From Nocardioides sp. S-1144 (GTDB lineage: Bacteria; Actinomycetota; Actinomycetes; Propionibacteriales; Nocardioidaceae): 64,000 nucleotides of DNA. Positions within the stretch are counted from its first letter, which is position 1. Each line of letters opens with the position of its first letter. Made by a program: the position numbers and the translations under genes. The stretch is from positions 1,364,001 to 1,428,000 of the forward strand of contig NZ_CP040695.2 in assembly GCF_005954645.2 (NCBI RefSeq). The letters run 5' to 3'. The notes under the pieces were generated by a model. That model was not told the DNA's origin. It worked only from the letters and a program-made list of their open reading frames with translations, and did no database searches. Positions 33,974 through 42,426 of this stretch are shown here, one piece after another.

Positions 33974-34609
33974 TCACGTGACCGGGGTGGACCGGATCCG
34001 GTCGACGTCGGCGACCGCCTCGTCGGGGGTCATCGGCGTGCAGCCCTTGCGCACGGCGTCCTCGACGACGCCGCGCTGGGCGCGCGCCAGCGCGAGGCCG
34101 CGGCGCACCAGCACCAGCGGCGGCTTGCGGCGCTCCCTCAGGTCGCGGGTCAGCCGCAGCCAGAACGTCGCCACCGCCGAGCGGCGGATGCAGTAGGCCG
34201 CGGCGAGCAGGCCCTCGGCGCGGCAGGCCGCGACGACGTCGGGGGCGAAGATCCCCTCCGCGACGAAGAGGTCGGCGCCCGCGAGGTCGAGGGTCTGCCA
34301 GCCGCACCGCCCGTTCTGGGAGATCTCGTAGACCGGCACGTCGGCGACCCCGGTGGCGCACAGGGTGCGCAGCGCGGCCATGGCGTCGTCGGGCAGCCAC
34401 GAGTCGGGGTGGTCCCAGTCGACGAGGCCGGCGTTCGAGCCCTCGGTGATGCGGGGGAGCGTCGGGTCGTCGCCGGACTTGTAGAAGTCGTCGAGCCGCA
34501 GGACCGGGAGCCCGAGCCGGCCGGCCAGCCGGGACTTGCCCGACCCGGAGGGTCCGGCCAGCACGATCACGCGGGCGGTCGTCCGGGGCACCCGCAGATC
34601 ATGCCGCAC
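33974..34609 (-). CDS. Uridine kinase-like P-loop NTPase
   Basis: A 211-residue kinase-like protein with the Walker A motif GPSGSGKS (about residues 19-26). LRLDDFYKSGDDPTLP is a uridine kinase-type substrate loop. WDHPDSWLPDDAMAAL and LFVAEGIFAP form the Walker B/lid part. RRSAVATFWLRLTRDLRERRKPP carries lid arginines. These match the Udk/phosphoribulokinase superfamily and make nucleoside phosphorylation plausible, but the C-terminal third differs from classical Udk. GTG 34609 follows the upstream stop by 6 bp with GAGG before it. Position in the deoxyribose operon supports a nucleoside-linked role. Confidence 0.75.
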   Translation of the reverse strand: MRHDLRVPRTTARVIVLAGPSGSGKSRLAGRLGLPVLRLDDFYKSGDDPTLPRITEGSNAGLVDWDHPDSWLPDDAMAALRTLCATGVADVPVYEISQNGRCGWQTLDLAGADLFVAEGIFAPDVVAACRAEGLLAAAYCIRRSAVATFWLRLTRDLRERRKPPLVLVRRGLALARAQRGVVEDAVRKGCTPMTPDEAVADVDRIRSTPVT

Positions 34610-34615
34610 GCGGCC

Positions 34616-35485
34616 TCAGACGCCCATCGGGTGCCAGACCGTCTTCAGCTCGAGGAAGTCGGTCATCGTGTCGAGCCGCGGGGTGACGGTCCAGTCGGGC
34701 TCGGCCGCCGGTGCGCGCCGCACCCGCTTGAGGTTGTCGGCCGCGGCGACCTCGAGGTCGGTGGCCAGCGCGTCGTCACCGGCGACGCCGACCAGGTCGA
34801 TGGCGTTGACGTCCATGTGCGAGGCCAGCCACGGCGCGACGGTGGCCGCGGAGCCGGTGAGGATGTTCACCACGCCGCCGGGGACGTCGGAGGTGGCCAG
34901 GACCTCGGAGAACGTGACGGCCGGCAGCGGCCGCTCGTGGGAGGACACGACCACCGCGACGTTGCCGGTGACGACGACCGGGGCGACCACGCTGACCAGG
35001 CCGAGCAGCGAGGAACCCTGGGGCGCGAGGACGGCGACGACCCCGGTCGGCTCGGGCGTGGTGAGGTTGAAGAACGGCCCGGCGACGGGGTTGGCGTTGC
35101 CGACCACCTGGGTCAGCTTGTCGGCCCAGCCGGCGTACCAGACGAGCCGGTCGACGGCGGCGTCGACGGCGGCGCCGGCCCGCGTGGCGCTGAGCCCCTC
35201 CGACTGCTGGACGGCGGCGACGAACTGGGGGCGGCGGTCCTCGACCAGCTCGGCGACGCGGTAGAGGATCTGGGCGCGGTTGTAGGCGGTGCGCCCCGCC
35301 CAGCCGCCGGCGGCCTTGCGGGCCGCGACGACGGCGTCGCGGGCGTCCTTGCGGGAGGCGAGGGCGGCGTTGGCCACGAACTTCCCCTTCGCGTCGTTGA
35401 CGGCGTACGAGTAGCCGGACTCGGAGCGCGGGAAGGCGCCGCCGATGAAGAGCTTGTAGGTCTTGCGGACGTCGATGCGACTCAT
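34616..35485 (-). CDS. Short aldehyde dehydrogenase-family protein lacking the catalytic domain
   Basis: At 289 residues this protein covers only the NAD-binding half of aldehyde dehydrogenase. TGVVAVLAPQGSSLLGLVSVV corresponds to the cofactor-binding strand and VPGGVVNILTG is recognisable. The sequence stops about where VTLELGGK should be (AADNLKRVRRAPAAE instead). No catalytic Cys domain follows. I see no broken remnant downstream, since the kinase gene begins 6 bp later, so it is an intact short protein rather than a decaying gene. It lies beside a full-length dehydrogenase and may be a structural partner or pseudoenzyme. Confidence 0.85.
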   Translation of the reverse strand: MSRIDVRKTYKLFIGGAFPRSESGYSYAVNDAKGKFVANAALASRKDARDAVVAARKAAGGWAGRTAYNRAQILYRVAELVEDRRPQFVAAVQQSEGLSATRAGAAVDAAVDRLVWYAGWADKLTQVVGNANPVAGPFFNLTTPEPTGVVAVLAPQGSSLLGLVSVVAPVVVTGNVAVVVSSHERPLPAVTFSEVLATSDVPGGVVNILTGSAATVAPWLASHMDVNAIDLVGVAGDDALATDLEVAAADNLKRVRRAPAAEPDWTVTPRLDTMTDFLELKTVWHPMGV

Positions 35486-35552
35486 GCGGGGTCCCTGCGG
35501 TGTGGTTCGACGGAGGAGCGGAGCGGGGCAGACGAGGAACAGCGTGGGGTGG

Positions 35553-37043
35553 TCACAGGTCGCCACCCCTCAGGTAGGCGGCCAGTCCGTGCCGGCCGCC
35601 CTCGCGGCCCTGGCCGGACTCCTTGAAGCCCCCGAACGGGCTGGCCGGGTCGAACTTGTTGAACGTGTTGGCCCACACCACGCCGGCCTTGAGCGCGCCG
35701 GCCATGTGCAGGATGAGCGAGCCCTTCTCGGTCCACACGCCCGCGGACAGGCCGTAGGGGGTGTTGTTGGCCTTCTCGACCGCCTCGGACGGCGTGCGGA
35801 AGGTCAGCACCGACAGCACCGGGCCGAAGATCTCCTCCCGGGCGATCCGGTGGGCCTGCGTGACGCCGGTGAACAGCGTCGGCGGGAACCAGAAGCCGCG
35901 CTCGGGCAGCTCGCACGGCGGCGACCAGCGGCCGGCCCCCTCGTCCTCGCCGACCTGCGACAGCTCGCGGATCCGCTGCAGCTGCTCGGCGGAGTTGATG
36001 GCGCCGACGTCGGTGTTCTTGTCGAGCGGGTCGCCGACGCGCAGGGTGCCCATCCGGGTCCGGAGCTTGGCGAGCAGCTCCTCGGCGATCGACTCCTGCA
36101 CCAGCAGTCGGGAGCCGGCGCAGCAGACGTGGCCCTGGTTGAAGAAGATGCCCTCGACGATGCCCTCGACGGCCTGGTCGAGCGGCGCGTCGTCGAAGAC
36201 GATGTTGGCGGCCTTGCCGCCGAGCTCGAGGGTGACCTTCTTGCTCGACCCGGCCACCGCGCGGGCGATCGCCTTGCCGACCTCGGTGGAGCCGGTGAAG
36301 GCGACCTTGTCGACGTCGGGGTGCGCGACGAGCGCCTGGCCGGTGCCGCCGGCGCCGGTGACGATGTTGACGACGCCGGGCGGGAGGTCGGCCTGCTGGC
36401 AGATCTCCGCGAACAGCAGCGCCGTCAGCGGCGTCGTCTCGGCCGGCTTGAGGACGACGGTGTTGCCGCACGCCAGCGCCGGGGCGACCTTCCAGGCCAG
36501 CATCATCAGCGGGAAGTTCCACGGGATGACCTGGCCGGCGACGCCGAGCGGGGTGGTGCCGTAGCCGGAGTGCTCGAGCTTGTCGGCCCAGCCGGCGTAG
36601 TAGAAGAAGTGGGCCGCGACGATCGGGACGTCGACGTCGCGCGACTCCTTGATCGGCTTGCCGTTGTCGAGCGACTCCAGCACGGCCAGCTCGCGGCCGC
36701 GCTCCTGGATGATCCGCGCGATCCGGTAGAGGTACTTGGCGCGCTCGCTGCCCGACATCCGCGACCACACGCGGGTGTGGGCGCGGCGGGCGGCCCTGAC
36801 CGCGGCGTCGACGTCGGCGTCGTCGGCCTCGGCGACCTCGGCGAGGACCTCCTCGGTCGCGGGGTTGATCGTCTTGAACGACGACCCGTGGCCGTCGACG
36901 AACTCGCCGTCGACGAAGAGCCCGTAGGACGCCCGGAGGTCGACGATGCTGCGCGACTCGGGGGCGGGGGCGTACTCGAACACGGTGCCGGTCCGGGTGC
37001 CGGCCGGAGTGCTGGTCGGGGTGCTGGTCGGCTCGTTCGTCAT
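35553..37043 (-). CDS. Aldehyde dehydrogenase
   Basis: A 496-residue NAD(P)-dependent aldehyde dehydrogenase. The cofactor site has VIPWNFPLMMLAWKVAPALA and FTGSTEVGKAI. Catalytic E273 lies in LELGGKAANIVF and the nucleophile is C307 in NQGHVCCAGSR. The N-terminal 35 residues are Thr/Pro-rich and probably disordered. It starts 8 bp after deoC, so its likely substrate is the acetaldehyde released by deoxyribose-phosphate aldolase, which it would oxidise to acetate. This substrate is an inference from context. A GAGGA ribosome site precedes the ATG. Confidence 0.92.
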   Translation of the reverse strand: MTNEPTSTPTSTPAGTRTGTVFEYAPAPESRSIVDLRASYGLFVDGEFVDGHGSSFKTINPATEEVLAEVAEADDADVDAAVRAARRAHTRVWSRMSGSERAKYLYRIARIIQERGRELAVLESLDNGKPIKESRDVDVPIVAAHFFYYAGWADKLEHSGYGTTPLGVAGQVIPWNFPLMMLAWKVAPALACGNTVVLKPAETTPLTALLFAEICQQADLPPGVVNIVTGAGGTGQALVAHPDVDKVAFTGSTEVGKAIARAVAGSSKKVTLELGGKAANIVFDDAPLDQAVEGIVEGIFFNQGHVCCAGSRLLVQESIAEELLAKLRTRMGTLRVGDPLDKNTDVGAINSAEQLQRIRELSQVGEDEGAGRWSPPCELPERGFWFPPTLFTGVTQAHRIAREEIFGPVLSVLTFRTPSEAVEKANNTPYGLSAGVWTEKGSLILHMAGALKAGVVWANTFNKFDPASPFGGFKESGQGREGGRHGLAAYLRGGDL

Positions 37044-37051
37044 CGTCGTCC

Positions 37052-38014
37052 TCAGTCCAGCGTGAAGTAGTCGGGGCCGGAGTAGCGGCCGGTGGTCAGC
37101 TTGGTGCGCTGCATGAGCAGCTCGTTGAGCAGCGTGGAGGCGCCGAAGCGGAACCAGTCGGGGTCGAGCCAGTCGGTGCCGGCGACCTCGTTGACCATCA
37201 CCAGGTACTTGATGGCGTCCTTGGAGGTGCGGATGCCGCCGGCCGGCTTGACGCCGACCATCTGGCCGGTGGTGTCGCGGAAGTCGCGCACCGCCTGGAG
37301 CATCACCAGCGTGACCGGCAGGGTCGCGGCCGGCTGCACCTTGCCGGTGGAGGTCTTGATGAAGTGCGCCCCGGCCAGCATCGCCAGCCAGCTCGCGCGG
37401 CGGACGTTGTCGAGGGTCTGCAGCTCGCCGGTCTCGAAGATGACCTTGAGGTGGGCGCCGGTGCCGTCGGCGCGGGTGCACGCCTCGCGGACCGCGACGA
37501 TCTCCTCGAAGACCTGCAGGTAGCGCCCCGACAGGAACGCCCCGCGGTCGATGACCATGTCGATCTCGTCGGCCCCGGCCTCGACGGCGTCGCGGGTGTC
37601 GGCGAGCTTGATGTCGAGCGCGGCGCGACCGCTGGGGAACGCGGTGGCCACGGCGGCGACGTTGATGCCGGAGGACCCGAGGGTCTCCTTCGCGATCGCG
37701 ACCATGTCGGGGTAGACGCACACGGCGGCGACCTGCGGGCAGGTCGGGTCGGCCGGGTCGGGGTGCACCGCCTTGGAGGCCAGGGCGCGGACCTTGCCCG
37801 GCGTGTCCTGACCCTCCAGCGTCGTCAGGTCGACCATCGAGATGGCCAGGTCGATGGCCTGGGCTTTGGCGGTGGTCTTGATCGAGCGGGTGCCGAGCGA
37901 GGCGGCGCGCGCCTCGGCGCCGACCTGGTCGACGCCGGGGAGCCCGTGCAGGAAACGACGCATCGAGGCCTCGGACCCGGTCACGTCGGCGAACTCCGTG
38001 GTGGGGGTGGGCAT
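37052..38014 (-). CDS. deoC: Deoxyribose-phosphate aldolase
   Basis: A 320-residue class I aldolase that cleaves 2-deoxyribose-5-phosphate into glyceraldehyde-3-phosphate and acetaldehyde. The Schiff-base lysine is K220 in FIKTSTGK, with K256 in GVKPAGGIRTS and the catalytic aspartate D152 in EIDMVID. It is the longer actinobacterial/eukaryote-like form, with about 50 extra N-terminal residues compared with E. coli DeoC. First gene of deoC-aldehyde dehydrogenase-short dehydrogenase-kinase-C39. TATGCT lies 6 nt before the ATG, so a leaderless transcript is predicted. Confidence 0.95.
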   Translation of the reverse strand: MPTPTTEFADVTGSEASMRRFLHGLPGVDQVGAEARAASLGTRSIKTTAKAQAIDLAISMVDLTTLEGQDTPGKVRALASKAVHPDPADPTCPQVAAVCVYPDMVAIAKETLGSSGINVAAVATAFPSGRAALDIKLADTRDAVEAGADEIDMVIDRGAFLSGRYLQVFEEIVAVREACTRADGTGAHLKVIFETGELQTLDNVRRASWLAMLAGAHFIKTSTGKVQPAATLPVTLVMLQAVRDFRDTTGQMVGVKPAGGIRTSKDAIKYLVMVNEVAGTDWLDPDWFRFGASTLLNELLMQRTKLTTGRYSGPDYFTLD

Positions 38015-38037
38015 GGGGTGAGCATATGGTTCCTGGC
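38015..38037. promoter_or_regulatory. Overlapping divergent -10 elements of deoC and the PH-domain gene
   Basis: The minus-strand hexamer TATGCT (38026-38021) is 6 nt before the deoC ATG. The plus-strand hexamer TATGGT (38025-38030) is 7 nt before the GTG at 38038. They share 2 bp in the CATATG core, so both promoters cannot be open at once. Confidence 0.5.
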
Positions 38038-38640
38038 GTGACCGGCGACAAACCGCGAGGCGAGACCTTCGTGCCGACGAGCGGACGGGTCCAGGGCGTG
38101 GCCGTGGTGCTGATCGGGCTCGCGTGCGCGGTCCTCGCCGTCGTCGGCGACGGCCCGGTGACCTGGTGGGCGGTCGCGCTGGGCGTGGGCTTCGCCGCGC
38201 TGGGCTGGGCGGCCCTGCTGCGCCCCGGGGTCGCCGTCAGCGACGACACGCTCGTGCTGCGCAACATCGTCCACACCGTGCGGATCCCGCTCGCGGCGGT
38301 CGAGGAGGTCGCCGTGCGCCAGGTCCTCGCGGTCCGGGCGGGGGAGCGGCGCTACGTCTCCGCGGCGATCGGGCGGGGGCGCCGCCAGCTGCGGCGCGAC
38401 GACCGGGCGCCGCGCGGCGGGTCGGGCGACGTCGTCCGGATGGCGGAGGAGTCCTACGGGCTCTTCGTCGAGGAGCGGATCCGTCAGCTCGCCGAGCAGG
38501 CCCGCGCGACGCGCGGCATCAAGCTCTACGGGCCCGAGCAGGCCGCCCTGGCCGCCGAGGTGCGCCGCGAGCCGGCCGTGCCCGTGATCGTCCTGCTCGC
38601 CGGCTCGGCGCTCGCGCTCGTCGTCGCCCTCGTCGTCTGA
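38038..38640 (+). CDS. PH-domain-like membrane protein
   Basis: A 200-residue protein with two N-terminal membrane helices (about residues 15-33 and 40-58). They are followed by a bacterial PH-like segment: LLRPGVAVSDDTLVLRNIVHTVRIPLAAVEEV is the typical bPH2 strand pattern. A C-terminal hydrophobic helix (VPVIVLLAGSALALVVALVV) ends the protein. The GTG at 38038 is preferred because TATGGT lies 7 nt upstream; ATG 38026 would leave only 11 bp to the deoC start. The function is unknown. Its stop is 13 bp from the convergent mutase gene. Confidence 0.72.
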   Translation: MTGDKPRGETFVPTSGRVQGVAVVLIGLACAVLAVVGDGPVTWWAVALGVGFAALGWAALLRPGVAVSDDTLVLRNIVHTVRIPLAAVEEVAVRQVLAVRAGERRYVSAAIGRGRRQLRRDDRAPRGGSGDVVRMAEESYGLFVEERIRQLAEQARATRGIKLYGPEQAALAAEVRREPAVPVIVLLAGSALALVVALVV

Positions 38641-38653
38641 CCGTCCCCGGCCG

Positions 38654-40324
38654 CTACAGGCCGGCGGCGGCCCTGATGTCGGAGCCGAGGGCGTCGAGGC
38701 GGCCCGCGGCGTTGATGCGCGCGGCCTGGACGCCGTCCTCGGCGCCGGCCTCGACCGGGACGACGACCTCGAGGTAGCACTTCACCTTCGGCTCGGTGCC
38801 GCTCGGGCGGACGATGACGCGGGCGCCGCCGGCGAGGTGGTAGCGCAGCCCGTCGGTCGGCGGGAGCTCGGCCGAGCCCGTGCTGAGGTCGTCGACGCCC
38901 AGCACGTCGAGGCCGCCGAGCGCGGTCGGCGGCTGGTCGCGCAGCCGGGCCATCGCGGCGGTGATGAGAGCCGGGTCGGCGACCCGCGCCGAGACCTGGC
39001 CGGTGGCGTGGAGCCCGTGCTCGCGGGCGATGTCGTCGAGGAGGTCGGTGAGCCCGCGACCCTCGGCCTTGAGGGCGGCGGCGAGCTCGCACAGCATCAG
39101 CAGGGCCGAGACGCCGTCCTTGTCGCGCACGTGGGCCGGGTCGACGCAGTAGCCGAGCGCCTCCTCGTAGCCGAAGGCCAGGCCCTCGACGCGGGCGATC
39201 CACTTGAAGCCGGTGAGGGTCTCCTCGTAGGGCTGGCCGGCGGCCCGGGCCTGCTTGCCCAGCAGCGAGGAGGACACGATGGAGGCGGCGTAGGTGCCGG
39301 TGGTGCCGCGCGCGATCAGGTGGTGGGCCAGCAGGGCGCCGACCTCGTCGCCGCGCAGCATCCGCCAGCCGCCGGGGCCGGGGACGGCGGCCGCGCACCG
39401 GTCGGCGTCCGGGTCGTTGGCGACCACCAGGTCGGCGCCGGTCCGCTCGGCGAGGGCGAGCGCGAGGTCCATCGCGCCCTCCTCCTCGGGGTTGGGGAAG
39501 CCGACCGTCGGGAAGTCGGGGTCGGGCTGCTCCTGCTGCTCGACGACGCGCGGCGCCGCGAAGCCCGCCGTCTCCAGCACCTGGAGCACCGACGTGGCCC
39601 CGACGCCGTGCAGCGGCGTGTAGACGATGTCGAGGTCGCGCGGGCCGTCGCCGGCGAGGCCGGCGACGGTGTCGAGGTAGTGGTCGACGATGTCCTCGCC
39701 GAGCACGGTGCCGGGGCCGCCGCGGGCGATGCTCGCGAGGGGGCCGACGGCCTCGATCCGGGCGGCGATGCCGGCGTCGGCGGGCGGCACGATCTGGCTG
39801 CCGTCGCCGAGGTAGACCTTGTAGCCGTTGTCCTGCGGCGGGTTGTGGCTCGCGGTGACCATGACCCCGGCGGCGCAGCCGAGCTCGCGGATCGCGAAGG
39901 CGAGGATCGGGGTCGGCAGCGGTCGCGGCAGCAGCCACGCGGTGAGGCCGGCGCCGGTCATCACCGCGGCGGTGTCGCGCGCGAACACGTCGGAGTTGTG
40001 GCGCGCGTCGTAGCCGATCACGACGGAGCGGTGGCCGCCGCCGGACGGGTCCTGGTCGACGAGGTAGGCCGCCAGCCCGGCCGCCGCGCGCTGGACGACG
40101 ACCCGGTTCATCCGGTTCGGCCCGGCGCCGAGCGCACCGCGCAGCCCGGCGGTGCCGAACTCGAGGGTGCCGCGGAACCGGTCGGCGAGCTCGGCGCCGG
40201 CCTCGGCGTCGCCGCTCGCGGCGGCGGACACGACGGCCTCGAGCTCGGCGCGGGTGCGGTCGTCGGGGTCCTCCGACAGCCAGGCGCGGGCGCGGTCGAG
40301 GAGGACGTCGACGTCGGGACTCAT
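38654..40324 (-). CDS. Phosphohexomutase/phosphopentomutase-type enzyme (PmmB/PGM2-like)
   Basis: A 556-residue alpha-D-phosphohexomutase. The phosphoserine loop is VTASHNPPQDNGYKV, with S159 as the phosphorylated serine. The metal loop is DPDADR (304-309). The sugar loop is GFKWIARVEGLAFGYEEALGY and the phosphate-binding loop is RPSGTEPKVKCYLE. Its N-terminal GTLEFGTAGLRGALGAGPNRMN marks the PGM2/PmmB branch. PGM2-type enzymes can act as phosphopentomutases. Between deoA and deoC functions this could supply deoxyribose-5-phosphate, but phosphomannomutase activity is equally possible. TACCTT lies 7 nt before the ATG, suggesting a leaderless transcript. Confidence 0.92.
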   Translation of the reverse strand: MSPDVDVLLDRARAWLSEDPDDRTRAELEAVVSAAASGDAEAGAELADRFRGTLEFGTAGLRGALGAGPNRMNRVVVQRAAAGLAAYLVDQDPSGGGHRSVVIGYDARHNSDVFARDTAAVMTGAGLTAWLLPRPLPTPILAFAIRELGCAAGVMVTASHNPPQDNGYKVYLGDGSQIVPPADAGIAARIEAVGPLASIARGGPGTVLGEDIVDHYLDTVAGLAGDGPRDLDIVYTPLHGVGATSVLQVLETAGFAAPRVVEQQEQPDPDFPTVGFPNPEEEGAMDLALALAERTGADLVVANDPDADRCAAAVPGPGGWRMLRGDEVGALLAHHLIARGTTGTYAASIVSSSLLGKQARAAGQPYEETLTGFKWIARVEGLAFGYEEALGYCVDPAHVRDKDGVSALLMLCELAAALKAEGRGLTDLLDDIAREHGLHATGQVSARVADPALITAAMARLRDQPPTALGGLDVLGVDDLSTGSAELPPTDGLRYHLAGGARVIVRPSGTEPKVKCYLEVVVPVEAGAEDGVQAARINAAGRLDALGSDIRAAAGL

Positions 40325-40337
40325 GTGAGGAAAGGTA
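40325..40337 (-). promoter_or_regulatory. Putative leaderless promoter -10 of the phosphohexomutase gene
   Basis: Minus-strand TACCTT (40337-40332) is 7 nt before the ATG at 40324. The same 18-bp spacer holds the AGGAAAGG ribosome site of the divergent HEAT-repeat gene, whose promoter must lie inside the mutase gene. Confidence 0.35.
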
Positions 40338-40342
40338 GCGCC

Positions 40343-40897
40343 ATGGCTCCCGACGGCCCCGACCGCGAGCCCGTCGCGGCCTCGATCGCCGCGCTGGCCG
40401 AACGGATCGGCCGACCGGCGTTCACGGCGGTCTGCGTCGACCTGCTCGCGGGGGCGCCGCGCGAGCGGTACGTCGTCGAGCTGCGGGCGCTGACGGGGCA
40501 CGGCTGGCAGCCCGGGGACGCCGTCCTCGACCGGGACAGGTGGCGCGACCACTGGGTCCGCACCTGGGGTGCGCGCGGGCTGCTGCACGTGTGGGACGAC
40601 GCCGCGACCCCGGCGGTCGTGCGGGGTCTCGCCGACCAGCACCACCGGCCCGCCGAGATGTGCCTCAAGGTCGGCGCCCGCCACGACGTCGCCGGCACCG
40701 GGCCCGGCGCGGCCGCGCTGGCCGCCCACCCCCTGCCGCGGGTGCGGGTCCAGGCGGTGCGCTGCCTGGCCGTCACCGGCGACACCGAGCACGTCGCCGC
40801 GCTCGCCGCCCGCCTCGACGACGAGCACCCCGACGTCCGGCGGCAGGCGGCCCGGGCCCTCGAGACGCTGCGACGCCGCCTCGACCTCGACGCCTGA
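40343..40897 (+). CDS. HEAT-repeat domain protein
   Basis: A 184-residue helical protein. The C-terminal third reads as HEAT-like helix pairs: LPRVRVQAVRCLAVTG, EHVAALAARLDDE and HPDVRRQAARALETL. The N-terminal part (about 1-100) includes YVVELRALTGHGW and WGARGLLHVWDD and is less clear. The family usually mediates protein binding; no enzymatic motif is seen. AGGAAAGG 8 nt upstream supports the ATG at 40343. The stop codon is 5 bp from a perfect 26-bp palindrome. Confidence 0.7.
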   Translation: MAPDGPDREPVAASIAALAERIGRPAFTAVCVDLLAGAPRERYVVELRALTGHGWQPGDAVLDRDRWRDHWVRTWGARGLLHVWDDAATPAVVRGLADQHHRPAEMCLKVGARHDVAGTGPGAAALAAHPLPRVRVQAVRCLAVTGDTEHVAALAARLDDEHPDVRRQAARALETLRRRLDLDA

Positions 40898-40902
40898 GCG
40901 CC

Positions 40903-40928
40903 GACCCGTCGCTGATCAGCGACGGGTC
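40903..40928. repeat. Single 26-bp palindromic repeat at a convergent junction
   Basis: A perfect palindrome: arms GACCCGTCGC and GCGACGGGTC around TGATCA. It is identical to the copy at 375-400 and lies between the HEAT gene and the convergent aldo/keto reductase gene. Its position suits a bidirectional terminator. Confidence 0.85.
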
Positions 40929-40936
40929 GGCGGGCA

Positions 40937-41935
<999 letters not shown>

Positions 41936-41941
41936 GGACCC

Positions 41942-41972
41942 AGCCAACATCCTGGAGTGCGGTCCAGGTCAA
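41942..41972 (-). promoter_or_regulatory. MerR-type promoter and operator of the aldo/keto reductase gene
   Basis: The operator CCTGGA-N6-TCCAGG (41951-41968) is a perfect interrupted palindrome. On the minus strand a strong -35 TTGACC (41972-41967) overlaps its edge. A -10-like TTGGCT (41947-41942) follows after a 19-bp spacer and is 6 nt before the ATG. A long spacer with the dyad between the two hexamers is characteristic of MerR-family activation by DNA distortion. Confidence 0.75.
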
Positions 41973-42385
41973 GCGGCGCCGTCGGCACGCTCCAGGAGGT
42001 CGGTGTAGATGCCGATCTTGTGGTCGATGGCGCCCAGGTGCTCCTGCACCTCGGCGAGCTGGACCAGCACGGCGCGGCGGTGCTCCTGGAGCAGGGCGAG
42101 CCGCTCGGGCTCGTTGCCGGCGCCGGCGCGCACCAGGTCGGCGTAGCGCCGGACGTCGCGGATCGGCATCCCGGTCGAGCGGAGCCGGGTCACCAGCTCG
42201 ACCCAGCGCAGGTCGGGTCCCTCGTAGCGCCGGTGCCCGCTGGTGGCGCGACGGACCGGGCGCAGGAGCAGCCCGTCCTTCTCGTAGTAGCGCAGCGTGT
42301 CGGGCGTCAGGCCGAGGTGCGCGGCGGCCTCGGCGATGCTCATTCCGCTGGCGGGGGCCGGGTCGGTGGCGGTGGCGGTGTCCAT
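41969..42385 (-). CDS. MerR-family transcriptional regulator
   Basis: A 138-residue regulator. The winged helix-turn-helix is MSIAEAAAHLGLTPDTLRYY with EKDGLLLRPVRRATSGHRRY (about residues 15-55). WVELVTRLRSTGMPIRDVRRYADL follows. A dimerising coiled coil (about 90-130, LALLQEHRRAVLVQLAEVQEHL) closes the protein. No cysteines are present, so it does not sense metals by thiolates. Its stop codon overlaps the -35 of the aldo/keto reductase promoter. An identical-type operator lies before its own ATG at 42385, which implies autoregulation. In-frame starts further upstream would place the operator inside the gene. Confidence 0.9.
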   Translation of the reverse strand: MDTATATDPAPASGMSIAEAAAHLGLTPDTLRYYEKDGLLLRPVRRATSGHRRYEGPDLRWVELVTRLRSTGMPIRDVRRYADLVRAGAGNEPERLALLQEHRRAVLVQLAEVQEHLGAIDHKIGIYTDLLERADGAA

Positions 42386-42391
42386 CCGCCC

Positions 42392-42421
42392 AGTAGACCC
42401 TGGAGCGGGCTCCAGGATCAA
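42392..42421 (-). promoter_or_regulatory. Autoregulatory promoter and operator of the MerR gene
   Basis: CCTGGA-GCGGGC-TCCAGG (42399-42416) matches the operator at 41951-41968 in both arms. Minus-strand -35 TTGATC (42421-42416) and -10-like TCTACT (42397-42392) flank it with an 18-bp spacer. The ATG follows the -10 by 6 nt, predicting a leaderless mRNA. Confidence 0.7.
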
Positions 42422-42426
42422 GCGGG

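Noticed and set aside
34616..35485. Short aldehyde dehydrogenase as a pseudogene
   Set aside because: It has an intact frame, a good ribosome site, tight operon spacing and no catalytic-domain remnant downstream, so it looks like a functional short protein.
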